Made by a program: the position numbers and the translations under genes | Shown here: positions 7,022 through 13,899 of the stretch, one piece after another | How positions within the stretch are numbered: the first letter of the stretch is position 1 | Layout: each line of letters starts with the position of its first letter | Assembly (NCBI GenBank): GCA_015494505.1 | Contig: WGBB01000079.1 | Coordinates: forward strand, 1 to 21,798 | From: Nitratiruptor sp. | GTDB lineage: Bacteria > Campylobacterota > Campylobacteria > Campylobacterales > Nitratiruptoraceae | Reading direction: 5' to 3' | DNA: 21,798 nt | Notes under the pieces: generated by a model | Databases searched by the model: none | What the model saw: the letters and a program-made list of their open reading frames with translations, nothing else | Told to the model about the DNA's origin: nothing

Positions 7022-8613
7022 AGGGTGCAGTAAAAGAGTTCTCGTATCATAGCTTGTGAGAGGGTTTGCGTGGTAATGACGAGACTTTTTATGTTGAGGT
7101 CCGCCAATACTTTCGCCTCTTTTTCGTCTCGTACGCGAGCCACTATATGCGCATGGGGCGCTAGATCGAGCACCGAATGGGTTACGAGGCGGATCTTTTC
7201 GAGATTGTGAAAGGTAATCACCACAGCGCAGGCATTTTTGAGATCGAGGCTTTCTAGTACGCTGCGTTGTGCCGCATTTCCGAAAAATATAGGCTCGCCG
7301 TCGCGTACCCCCTCTTCGTAGAGCAAAATATCATGCTCAATGATCACATACTCAAAGCCCCTTTGTTTGAGGTCTTTGCAGATATCCTTGCCCAAGGGTC
7401 CGTATCCGCACACGATGACATGTGATGAAAAGCCTGTGGAGCTCAGAGCCAGTTCACGCACGGGCTCGGTGAAAAAGCGGTCTGCTAAGTGTTTGAGCTG
7501 TTTGAGGATAAAAGGGGTAAGAATCATCGAAAGAATGACGGTGGATGAGAGTATTTGCACTTGCGTATCCGTCAGGAGCCTGTTTTGCATCGCCAGCACG
7601 AAGAGTGCAAGTGCAAACTCACCTATTTGTGCGAGTGCAAGAGCTGTTTTAAAGGCTGTGCGTTTTTGCTCGAAACGAGCGAGGATAATATAGATTATAA
7701 GAGCTTTGAGCGCCATGACGGCTATGACGAGTCCGAGTATTGTGACAAGATTGTGGGCAATCAGCGCAAGGTCGATTCTGTTGCCTACGGTAAAAAAGAA
7801 GATACCCAGCAACAAATCGCGAAAGGGGGCGAGGTCGGCTTCCACTTGGTATTTGTAGTGCGATTCGGCCAAAAGCATCCCGGCAAAAAAGGCGCCCAGT
7901 GAGTAGGAAAATCCGAAAAAGTGTGAGAGCTCGGCACTAAGGAAAATGACGAAAAAGACCGCCAGCAAAAAAATTTCTTGGTTTTTCGTGGTGATGGCGT
8001 AGCGCAAAAAGCGGTCGATGACAAATTTGCCCAAAAAGAGCAAGAGCGCAAAAAAGAGTGCCATATTGAAAAATGTTTGAGCCAGGAGTGTAATGAGCGA
8101 GACATCTTTTGTAAAAATCTCTATCATCAAAAGTAGCGGGATGACTGCGATATCTTGAAAAAGCAAAATCCCTAGCGCTTTGCGGCCGTAGCTTGAGTGG
8201 ATGTCCCCCGTTTCGTTGAGAATTTTAAGGACGATGGCCGTGGACGAGAGCGCAAGGGCAAATCCCACGATAATAGCGCTTTTAGGCGCTAAGCCAAAAG
8301 CGGTAGCTGCAAGAGCAAAAAAGAGACCGCTTACAAAAACTTGCAAAAGGCCGTAGCCAAAGACCTCGCGTCGCATCACTTTGAGCTCGCGAAAGCTAAA
8401 CTCAAGCCCGATTGTAAACATCAAAAGCACGATGCCCACTTCGGCTACATATTCGAGGATTTCGGAGTTGTGGACGCTGAGATTGAGGAAGTTGGCTACG
8501 AAAACACCGGTAAGGATATAGCCGATAGCAGTAGGTATGTCGAAACGTTTGAGCAAAATATTAAGTACGGATGCGATGAAGATAGCTGCCAGAATTATCC
8601 AAACTTGTGTCAT
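7018..8613 (-). CDS. Kef-type monovalent cation:proton antiporter (CPA2) with TrkA-N domain
   Basis: A 531-residue membrane protein. The first 375 residues are a 12-13 helix CPA2 exchanger domain, including the ion-site motif FQDIAVIP (Gln153-Asp154) and the ALALSSTAIVL segment. A cytoplasmic Rossmann domain begins near residue 398 with HVIVCGYGPLGKDI (G-Y-G-P-L-G, nucleotide binding) and continues through the TrkA-N pattern IIEHD...FGNAA...VITF. It lacks a TrkA-C domain. The likely role is K+ (or Na+) efflux in exchange for H+, controlled by NAD(H) or another ligand of the Rossmann domain. I do not assign KefB or KefC. A TATAAT (complement of 8632-8637) precedes the ATG at 8613. It is divergent from the yidB-kbp pair, and Kbp is a potassium sensor in E. 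coli. Confidence 0.93.
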   Translation of the reverse strand: MTQVWIILAAIFIASVLNILLKRFDIPTAIGYILTGVFVANFLNLSVHNSEILEYVAEVGIVLLMFTIGLEFSFRELKVMRREVFGYGLLQVFVSGLFFALAATAFGLAPKSAIIVGFALALSSTAIVLKILNETGDIHSSYGRKALGILLFQDIAVIPLLLMIEIFTKDVSLITLLAQTFFNMALFFALLLFLGKFVIDRFLRYAITTKNQEIFLLAVFFVIFLSAELSHFFGFSYSLGAFFAGMLLAESHYKYQVEADLAPFRDLLLGIFFFTVGNRIDLALIAHNLVTILGLVIAVMALKALIIYIILARFEQKRTAFKTALALAQIGEFALALFVLAMQNRLLTDTQVQILSSTVILSMILTPFILKQLKHLADRFFTEPVRELALSSTGFSSHVIVCGYGPLGKDICKDLKQRGFEYVIIEHDILLYEEGVRDGEPIFFGNAAQRSVLESLDLKNACAVVITFHNLEKIRLVTHSVLDLAPHAHIVARVRDEKEAKVLADLNIKSLVITTQTLSQAMIRELFYCTL

Positions 8614-8693
8614 AGATACTCTTTTTTGCTAATTATAGCGTGAAACGAAAAAATCACGTCGATATCGTATAATGTGGCAAAAAAGGAGCTTGT
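8614..8693. promoter_or_regulatory. Divergent promoter region between antiporter gene and yidB-kbp pair
   Basis: Eighty bases carry two back-to-back -10 elements. On the minus strand TATAAT is the complement of 8632-8637, about 18 bases upstream of the antiporter ATG. On the plus strand TATAAT sits at 8668-8673, followed by AAGGAG at 8683-8688 and the ATG at 8694. Neither has a convincing -35, which is common in Campylobacterota sigma-70 promoters. The arrangement would allow shared control of both units by one regulator, but no clear operator is visible. Confidence 0.7.
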
Positions 8694-9134
8694 ATGGATT
8701 GGCAAAGAATCATAATGATGGGTGCGGAGTATATCCGTAACAATGACGATGAAAGCACTAGCGGACTCGATATTTCCCAAATAGCATCTGCTTTGCAAGG
8801 AGTTTTGGGACATAACGGAAGCATCGATATCTCTTCGCTAGTTTCGAAGGCCCAAGAGAGTGGACTCATGGAAGTGGTGCAAAGCTGGATAGGAGATGGA
8901 GAAAACGCTCCTATCGAGCCTCAAAAGGTTACGGAGCTTGTAGGAAGCGAGAAGGTGCAAGCACTTGCAGAGCAGCTGGGCATCTCGCCCGAGAGTGCAC
9001 AAAAAGCCCTTGCCGATGCCCTGCCCAACGTCGTGGACCAGGCTACCAACGAAGAGCCGAGTCTTGCACAGCAGCTTTTGGAGCAAGTAGGCGGCATCGA
9101 AGGTGCTATGAATCTCTTTAAAAAACTGTTCTAA
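8694..9134 (+). CDS. YidB-family protein (DUF937)
   Basis: A 146-residue soluble helical protein resembling YidB/DUF937. It has ISQIASALQGVLG near the start, then a Ser/Gly-rich turn, KAQESGLMEVVQSWIGDGENAPI (family pattern GLxxxVxSWIGxGxNxPI) at about 50-75, and the repeat-like EKVQALAEQLGISPESAQKALADALPNVVD. This C-terminal block, a helix with LGxSxxxxxxxLAxxLPxxVD, is the most recognisable part. The biochemical function of the family is not established. It has its own TATAAT promoter and AAGGAG ribosome binding site and lies 9 bases upstream of the kbp-like gene, so the two are almost certainly co-transcribed. Confidence 0.88.
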   Translation: MDWQRIIMMGAEYIRNNDDESTSGLDISQIASALQGVLGHNGSIDISSLVSKAQESGLMEVVQSWIGDGENAPIEPQKVTELVGSEKVQALAEQLGISPESAQKALADALPNVVDQATNEEPSLAQQLLEQVGGIEGAMNLFKKLF

Positions 9135-9143
9135 GGAGTCTCT

Positions 9144-9578
9144 ATGTTCGATTTTATCAAAGATATCGGCGAGAAACTCTTCGACAAATATGAAGAGGCG
9201 GCCGAAAAGATAAAAGAGTACATCCATCGTGACAATCCGGGTGTGGAGAATGTGGAAGTGGAGGTAAACGAAAACGGAGAAGTGCAGCTTAAAGGCGAGG
9301 CGAAAGACCAAGCCGCTATGGAAAAAGCAGCACTTATGGCAGGTAACGTCCAAGGCATCGCCAAAGTCGATACCAGTGCCGTAGAGGTCAAGGAGCCGGC
9401 ACAAAAAAGAGTGGAAATTTACGAAATCCAAAAGGGTGATACGCTCTGGGCAATTGCCAAAAAGTTCTATGGTGACGGCAACAAATATATGAAAATTTTT
9501 GAAGACAACAAAGAGGTGATTAAAGACCCAGATAAAATCTATCCGGGACAAAAGATTCGTATCGTATTAGAAGATTGA
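9144..9578 (+). CDS. kbp: BON-LysM protein, potassium-binding Kbp/YgaU-like
   Basis: A 144-residue soluble protein close in design and length to E. coli Kbp (YgaU, 149 residues), a cytoplasmic K+-binding protein. It opens with FDFIKDIGEKLFD (Kbp opens with a similar FNFVKDAGEKLWD). A BON domain follows at about 25-85 (VEVEVNENGEVQLKGEA ... GIAKVD). A C-terminal LysM domain runs from about 93 to 142 with YEIQKGDTLWAIAKKFYG and DPDKIYPGQKIRIV. No signal peptide is seen, which supports a cytoplasmic role rather than cell-wall binding. Position next to yidB and divergent from a Kef-type antiporter fits potassium homeostasis. The 3' end overlaps the convergent glsA gene by 12 bases. Confidence 0.88.
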   Translation: MFDFIKDIGEKLFDKYEEAAEKIKEYIHRDNPGVENVEVEVNENGEVQLKGEAKDQAAMEKAALMAGNVQGIAKVDTSAVEVKEPAQKRVEIYEIQKGDTLWAIAKKFYGDGNKYMKIFEDNKEVIKDPDKIYPGQKIRIVLED

Positions 9579-10490
9579 GAGTCCCGTCTTTGTGGTAAAA
9601 AGCTCCAAGGCGATGGTGCCGGCGTAGGAGTTGCCGTAGCTATTGAGCGGCGGCGACCAGACGCATATCCCCATTTTACCCGGCACCACAGCTACGATTC
9701 CTCCACCCACGCCGCTTTTACCCGGCAGTCCCACATGAAAAGCGAACTCCCCGCTAGCATCGTAATGACCGCACGTGAGCATCACGGCGTTGATACGTTT
9801 GGCTTGCGTAGGCGTGATGAACTCTTTTTGGCTAAGAGGGTCGTAGCCGTGATTTGCTAGATAGAGCATGGCGCGAGCAAGCTCTGCCGTACTCATCTCC
9901 ACGGCGCAATGCTTGAAGTAGGTTTGTACGCATGTGATGGGGTCATTGTCGAGATTGCCGAAGCTTTTGATGAGATTTGCTAGGGCTCTATTGCGAAAAC
10001 CGTGCTCCATCTCCGATTTTGCTACCGCAGGATTGATGTTGATATCGGGAGTGTCGCTAATGTCGCGGATGAAGCCGAGGATATTCTCAAGAGTGATGAA
10101 TTCATCTTGGTAGTGAGAGATGAGGCTATCGGTGATAACGATGGCACCGGCATTGATGAAAGGATTGCGCGGGATGCCGTGTTCGTACTCTAGCTGTACG
10201 AGGCTATTAAAAGGCGAACCGCTGGGCTCTACGCCTACGCGTTTGTAGAGCTCTTTGGAGTAGATGGTCAGAGCCATCGTGAAGGTGAAGACTTTTGAGA
10301 TGCTTTGGATAGAGAAGCGCTTTTGGTATTCACCCACATGGTAGCTCTCGCCATCTACAGTGACGATACTCATGGCGAACTGATTGGGATCCACTTTTGC
10401 AAGTTCGGGGATATAGTCGGCTACTTTGCCTTTGCCTATATGTGGTTTTATCTCTTGATAGATCTCTTCAAGTATTGCTTGGTAGTCCAT
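9567..10490 (-). CDS. glsA: Glutaminase (beta-lactamase-fold GlsA type)
   Basis: A 307-residue enzyme that hydrolyses glutamine to glutamate and ammonia. Seen: the Ser-x-x-Lys catalytic pair as S63-I-S-K66 in IQSISKVFTF, the NPFINAGAIVITDSL motif, the EM.TAELARAM segment and the C-terminal GLPGKSGVGGGIVAVVPG, all characteristic of the family. Length is normal (E. coli enzymes about 308-310). It lies 34 bases downstream of glnA on the same strand, so the genes for making and breaking glutamine are consecutive. A perfect hairpin fills most of that gap and no strong Shine-Dalgarno sequence is visible before the ATG at 10490. This suggests that glsA is expressed at a lower level than glnA. Confidence 0.96.
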   Translation of the reverse strand: MDYQAILEEIYQEIKPHIGKGKVADYIPELAKVDPNQFAMSIVTVDGESYHVGEYQKRFSIQSISKVFTFTMALTIYSKELYKRVGVEPSGSPFNSLVQLEYEHGIPRNPFINAGAIVITDSLISHYQDEFITLENILGFIRDISDTPDININPAVAKSEMEHGFRNRALANLIKSFGNLDNDPITCVQTYFKHCAVEMSTAELARAMLYLANHGYDPLSQKEFITPTQAKRINAVMLTCGHYDASGEFAFHVGLPGKSGVGGGIVAVVPGKMGICVWSPPLNSYGNSYAGTIALELFTTKTGLSIF

Positions 10491-10500
10491 GTTTGGCTTT

Positions 10501-10522
10501 CAAAGGGCCGAGAGGCCCTTTG
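10501..10522 (-). terminator. Perfect 9-bp hairpin between glnA and glsA (attenuator or mRNA-end structure)
   Basis: CAAAGGGCC at 10501-10509 and GGCCCTTTG at 10514-10522 are exact reverse complements around a 4-base loop. The structure begins 2 bases after the glnA stop codon and ends 10 bases before the glsA ATG. On the transcribed (minus) strand no U-run follows, so it is not a textbook intrinsic terminator. It could act as a partial terminator, a 3'-end stabiliser for glnA mRNA, or a barrier to ribosome entry at glsA. Confidence 0.65.
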
Positions 10523-10524
10523 GA

Positions 10525-11955
10525 TTAGCAGCTGTAGTAGAGTTTGAATTCGTATGGATGTGGACGACCCTCAACAGGGTTGACTTCTACTTCATACTTC
10601 CAGTCGATATATTCACGGATGAAGTCTTCGCTCATTACACCGCCGGCAGTGAGGAAGTCGTGGTCTTTTTTGAGTGCTTCGAGAGCTTCACGAAGTGTTG
10701 CAGGCATAGTTTTGATGCCTTGGTCGCGCAGCTCTTCGAGTGTGTATTCAAAGAGGTCTTCGTCTCTTGGCTCGCCTGGGTCGATTTGGTTTTTGATACC
10801 GTCGATACCGGCCATCAGGATAGCAGTGAATGCGAGATATGGACAGCTAGAGCTATCTGGGCTTCTAAACTCTACGCGCACGCTCTTTTCACCGGCGCCG
10901 TATGGGATACGGAAACACGCACTTCTGTTTCTTGCGCTGTAAGCAAGCACTGATGGTGCTTCGAAACCTGGCATGAGGCGTTTGTAGGAGTTTGTAGATG
11001 GGTTTGTAAATGCCGCAACCGCGCCGGCATGTTTAATAATACCGCCGATAAACCATTTGGCGATTTCGCTGATGTTGCCGTATTCACCTGCTTTGAAGAA
11101 GAGGTTTTTGCCGTCTTTCCAGATAGAGCAGTGTACGTGCATACCGTTACCGTTGTCGCCGTAAATCGGTTTAGGCATGAACGTTGCAGTTTTACCGTTG
11201 ATGTGGGCTACGTTTTTGACTACGTATTTATATTTTTGTACGTTGTCGGCAGCAGTGATAATATCGCCGAATTTCACGCCGATTTCACCTTGACCTGCAG
11301 TACCCACTTCGTGGTGCACCACGTATGTTTCGATGCCTACCTCTTCAAGGACGTTGACCATTTCGGCGCGGATATCCATTTGGCTATCTACCGGAGGTAC
11401 GGGGAAGTATCCTTCTTTATATGCAGGTCTGTGTCCGATGTTGTAGCCGCCTTCATCGCGCGGGTCTTTTTTCCAGTTCCATTCACCCTCTTCAGAGTCG
11501 ATTTCATAGCACTGGCTGTTTGGCTCATCCACTACATGAACGTGGTCGAAGATGAAAAATTCGTTTTCAGGTCCGAAATATGCCGCATCGCCGATACCGC
11601 TCTCTTTGAGGTATTCGAGTGCTTTTTTCGCGATGGTGCGTGGGTCTTTGTAGTATGGAGTGCCGTCTACATCGCAGACAGAGCAGATCACGACGGCCGT
11701 AGGATCGGCAGTGAAAGGATCTACAAAAGCCGTGGAAGCATCAGGCATCAAAAGCGTGTCGGATTCGCTGATGTTTTTCCACATACGAATAGAGCTTCCG
11801 TCGAAAGGAATACCCTTTTCGAACATCTCTTCAGTTACCGCCTTGGCGTTGTATGCCACATGGTGCCAACGGCCGAAGATATCCGTGAAACGAAAATCGA
11901 CAAATTCGATCTCTTCGCGACCGAGCATCTCGAAAAACTCTTTAACTGCGCTCAT
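10525..11955 (-). CDS. glnA: Glutamine synthetase type I, lacking the canonical adenylylation tyrosine
   Basis: A 476-residue dodecameric-type enzyme making glutamine from glutamate, ammonia and ATP. Seen: FDGSSIRMW near 51-59, the metal-binding FGPENEFF (Glu130, Glu132), NGNGMHVHCS with the catalytic-region His, NPSTNSYKRLMPGFEAP, and RVEFRSPDSS with Glu362. In the adenylylation loop, where enterobacterial enzymes have N-L-Y-D-L-P, this protein reads D400-L-F402-E-Y404-T. The modified Tyr is therefore Phe, though a Tyr lies two residues later. The same change was described for Helicobacter pylori GlnA, and adenylylation control is probably absent. It has its own promoter (TATAAT, complement of 11989-11994) and an AAGGAG site. 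glsA follows downstream. Confidence 0.98.
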   Translation of the reverse strand: MSAVKEFFEMLGREEIEFVDFRFTDIFGRWHHVAYNAKAVTEEMFEKGIPFDGSSIRMWKNISESDTLLMPDASTAFVDPFTADPTAVVICSVCDVDGTPYYKDPRTIAKKALEYLKESGIGDAAYFGPENEFFIFDHVHVVDEPNSQCYEIDSEEGEWNWKKDPRDEGGYNIGHRPAYKEGYFPVPPVDSQMDIRAEMVNVLEEVGIETYVVHHEVGTAGQGEIGVKFGDIITAADNVQKYKYVVKNVAHINGKTATFMPKPIYGDNGNGMHVHCSIWKDGKNLFFKAGEYGNISEIAKWFIGGIIKHAGAVAAFTNPSTNSYKRLMPGFEAPSVLAYSARNRSACFRIPYGAGEKSVRVEFRSPDSSSCPYLAFTAILMAGIDGIKNQIDPGEPRDEDLFEYTLEELRDQGIKTMPATLREALEALKKDHDFLTAGGVMSEDFIREYIDWKYEVEVNPVEGRPHPYEFKLYYSC

Positions 11956-12018
11956 GCATTCTCCTTGATTGAAGTTTAATCAAAGACGATTATATCCCAA
12001 ACTAACTTTGAATTTTGT
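11956..12018 (-). promoter_or_regulatory. glnA promoter and leader with a 6-bp inverted repeat
   Basis: Read on the minus strand, TATAAT (complement of 11989-11994) lies about 33 bases upstream of the glnA ATG, and AAGGAG precedes the ATG. Between them is an inverted repeat, TTGATT at 11965-11970 and AATCAA at 11978-11983, separated by 7 bases. It sits in the transcribed leader just before the ribosome binding site, where a repressor or RNA structure could act. No clear -35 and no sigma-54 (GG-N10-GC) site is seen. Confidence 0.6.
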
Positions 12019-12837
12019 TTAAAAATCGAGCAGTATACGTTCTCTTCGCCGAAAAATCGCAACTTTATTAAAACCGATCTCTTTGGCAAGTGTTACGATT
12101 TGACCCATTTTATAGCCTACCTGATCGGGTGCGTGTGCGTCGGAAGCGAATGTGATGGGGATGTCGCGTTCATACATCTCTTCGAGCAGTTCGCGACTGG
12201 GGTAGGGTTCGCCCACCGGCTTGCGTAGCCCCGCAGAACTGATCTCTACCACCATGCCGCTTTGTTTGATGGCATCGAGTGCTTTTTTGGCGATGAGACG
12301 CACATCTTTTTTTGGTTTAAAGTTAAAAACTTTGATGAGATCCAGATGCCCTACGATATCAAAAAGCCCGCTTTTTGCCATCTGCTCGATAGCCGCGAAA
12401 TAATCCTCCCAGATTTTGTCGATATCTTGGTTTTTATACTCGCCGATAAACTCGGGATTGTCAAAGCCCCAGAGGTCTTGGTGGATGAGGACCTCGCTGT
12501 GGCCGCGCGATTTTGGCAAGAAGTGCACCGAGCCTATGAGATAGTCCACGTCGGATCTAATGATGCGCTCTTCTATGAGTCCCGGCAAAAAGTCCACTTC
12601 ATAGCCGAGCAAAATCTCGATGCTTTCCTTGTAGCGTTCCTTGGCTTGGCGAATGGCCGCTTCGTAGTCATCGGCATCTTCTAGGCGCATGCGATATTTT
12701 TGGTCGAAATCCATCGGCGCGTGGTCGCTAAAGCCGTAAATTTTGATACCTTGCGCGATGGCTGCTTCTATATATTCATCTATCTCGCCGGTTGCGTGGT
12801 TGCAAAGTTTGGTGTGATTGTGCAAATCGACCAACAA
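12019..12837 (-). CDS. hisJ: PHP-family histidinol-phosphatase (HisJ/HisK-like)
   Basis: A 272-residue metal-dependent phosphoesterase of the PHP superfamily. The likely reaction is L-histidinol phosphate to histidinol, the penultimate step of histidine synthesis. Metal ligands are visible in order: DLHNHTKLCNHA (H6, H8), GFSDHAPM (His39), GYEVDF, IGSVHFLP, VGHLDLIK and the C-terminal FASDAHAPDQVG. Spacing and the HFLP and HLDLIK motifs fit the monofunctional HisJ type, although other PHP phosphatases share the metal site. The start is a TTG at 12837, supported by AAGGA about 7 bases upstream and by placing the first metal motif at residue 6. It is first on the minus strand before glnA but is separated from it by the glnA promoter. 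Confidence 0.85.
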   Translation of the reverse strand: MLVDLHNHTKLCNHATGEIDEYIEAAIAQGIKIYGFSDHAPMDFDQKYRMRLEDADDYEAAIRQAKERYKESIEILLGYEVDFLPGLIEERIIRSDVDYLIGSVHFLPKSRGHSEVLIHQDLWGFDNPEFIGEYKNQDIDKIWEDYFAAIEQMAKSGLFDIVGHLDLIKVFNFKPKKDVRLIAKKALDAIKQSGMVVEISSAGLRKPVGEPYPSRELLEEMYERDIPITFASDAHAPDQVGYKMGQIVTLAKEIGFNKVAIFRRRERILLDF

Positions 12838-12896
12838 GCCAATCCTTTTGGTATAATTAAAATTAGTTTAATAAAAGTATACCATAGGGGATGAGG
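12838..12896. promoter_or_regulatory. Overlapping divergent promoters between hisJ-like and ankyrin genes
   Basis: A short AT-rich gap holds TATAAT on the plus strand at 12852-12857. On the minus strand TATACT is the complement of 12876-12881, about 39 bases upstream of the hisJ TTG. The two -10 elements face away from each other across about 20 bases, with the -10 of each unit lying inside the transcript start region of the other. RNA polymerases could therefore interfere. AGGGG at 12886-12890 is the likely ribosome binding site of the ankyrin gene and supports its start at 12897. Confidence 0.6.
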
Positions 12897-13367
12897 ATGG
12901 ATATATTCGAACAGATTCGCTGCGATAGCCTAGTAGGTGTCAAAAAAGCGCTCGGTGCGATAGAAGATATCAACGCACTACGCACCGAAGGGGGCGATTC
13001 GCCGCTTCGTGTCGCCATAAAATCGCGTGCGAGTCTCGAGCTGATAAAAGTTTTGGTAGATGCCGGTGCCGATATCTTCGAAGTGGACGAAGAGGGCGTG
13101 GGGCTCATCGACGATGCGATTAAAAAGGGGCGACTTGACGTGGTGAAGTTTTTGGTAGAGCACGGCATTGACCCTAATACCACCAAACGCAAGAGCGGTT
13201 TTACGCCCCTCATGGCAGCGATGGCCTACGGCGATGAGCCGATAGCGCGCTATCTGGTGCATGAATGCAAGGTGGACGTAGACGTGCGCGATACATTTGA
13301 AAAAAGCGCAGCTGATTATGCGAAAATGACTGGCTACAAGCATCTATTAAGGATTTTAGATGAGTAA
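12897..13367 (+). CDS. Small ankyrin-repeat protein
   Basis: A 156-residue soluble protein built almost entirely of ankyrin repeats. Three clear units are seen at about 33-64 (DSPLRVAIKSR...LVDAGADIF), 67-99 (DAIKKGRLDVVKFLVEHGIDPN) and 101-132 (FTPLMAAMAYGDEPIARYLVHE), plus degenerate capping units at both ends. Ankyrin repeats bind other proteins and the partner cannot be read here. No signal peptide is present. Two in-frame ATGs exist, 12891 and 12897. The second is chosen because the GGGG ribosome binding sequence then lies 6 bases upstream, while it would touch the first. Composition is like the host genes. The stop overlaps the Uma2 start by 8 bases. Confidence 0.85.
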   Translation: MDIFEQIRCDSLVGVKKALGAIEDINALRTEGGDSPLRVAIKSRASLELIKVLVDAGADIFEVDEEGVGLIDDAIKKGRLDVVKFLVEHGIDPNTTKRKSGFTPLMAAMAYGDEPIARYLVHECKVDVDVRDTFEKSAADYAKMTGYKHLLRILDE

Positions 13368-13899
13368 TTTGGCCTATGAGATTAGGTATACCGTGGATGA
13401 TTATAGACAATGGGAAGGAGACTGGGAACTCATAGGTGGTTATGCAGTAGCTATGGCGCCCAGTCCTTATGGGCCGCATCAGGCTATTGTGAGTGAAATT
13501 ATTTTTGATCTCAAAAGTGCATTTGAACGATGTACTAAACAATGTTTTGTCTATGCTGAACTCGATTACATCGTGGATGAAGAGACGGTACTACGTCCAG
13601 ATGTACTTGTTAGTTGTCATAAGATTCGAGATTTTGCAAAAAAAGCACCGGAACTGATCGTAGAGGTCATAAGCCCTTCTACAGCGTACAAAGACCAAAA
13701 TGTCAAATTCGCTCTGTATGAGCGTGAAGGTGTACCGATCTATATGATGGTCGATCCAAAACTCAAAAAGGTGCGTGCATTTGCCCTTTATGAAGGGAAA
13801 TACAGAAAAATTGCTGAAGAGATAGATGGTATGATGGAGCTCGATTTTGATGGATGTGGATTGAAGTTTGATATCACAAGATGGTGGCACGTAGTATGA
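13360..13899 (+). CDS. Uma2-family putative endonuclease (DUF820, PD-(D/E)XK fold)
   Basis: A 179-residue protein of the Uma2/DUF820 family, predicted restriction-endonuclease-like nucleases abundant in cyanobacteria and scattered elsewhere. The core is visible: WELIGGYAVAM near the start (Glu23, family pattern E-L-I-D-G), LDYIVDEETVLRPDV with Asp81, ELIVEVISPST with Glu102, then KDQNVKFALYEREGVPIYMMVDP with a Lys-x-x-x-Tyr pattern and the GVxxYWxVDP-type motif. No experimental role is generally established for the family, and DNA repair, mobile-element and regulatory roles have been suggested. The gene is AT-rich (18 and 24 G+C in the 60-base lines at 13501 and 13741), unlike both neighbours. 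It overlaps ankyrin by 8 bases and the U32 gene by 4, so it looks acquired. Confidence 0.88.
   Translation: MSNLAYEIRYTVDDYRQWEGDWELIGGYAVAMAPSPYGPHQAIVSEIIFDLKSAFERCTKQCFVYAELDYIVDEETVLRPDVLVSCHKIRDFAKKAPELIVEVISPSTAYKDQNVKFALYEREGVPIYMMVDPKLKKVRAFALYEGKYRKIAEEIDGMMELDFDGCGLKFDITRWWHVV

Noticed and set aside
8838..9551. 237-codon open frame on the minus strand opposite yidB and kbp
   Set aside because: Both plus-strand genes have ribosome binding sites, a promoter and recognisable domains. The opposite frame is Phe/His/Leu-rich without motifs.
10501..10522. Classical Rho-independent terminator after glnA
   Set aside because: The stem is strong but no U-run follows on the transcribed strand. 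I keep it as a hairpin of uncertain function rather than a full stop to transcription.
11029..11979. Long open frame (316 codons) on the plus strand opposite glnA
   Set aside because: It is antisense to a full-length, highly conserved glnA. The translation is low-complexity Val/Phe/Asp-rich with no family motifs, which is typical of a mirror frame created by codon bias.
11956..12018. Sigma-54 promoter for glnA
   Set aside because: No GG-N10-GC pair of the right form was found. A TATAAT box explains the promoter.
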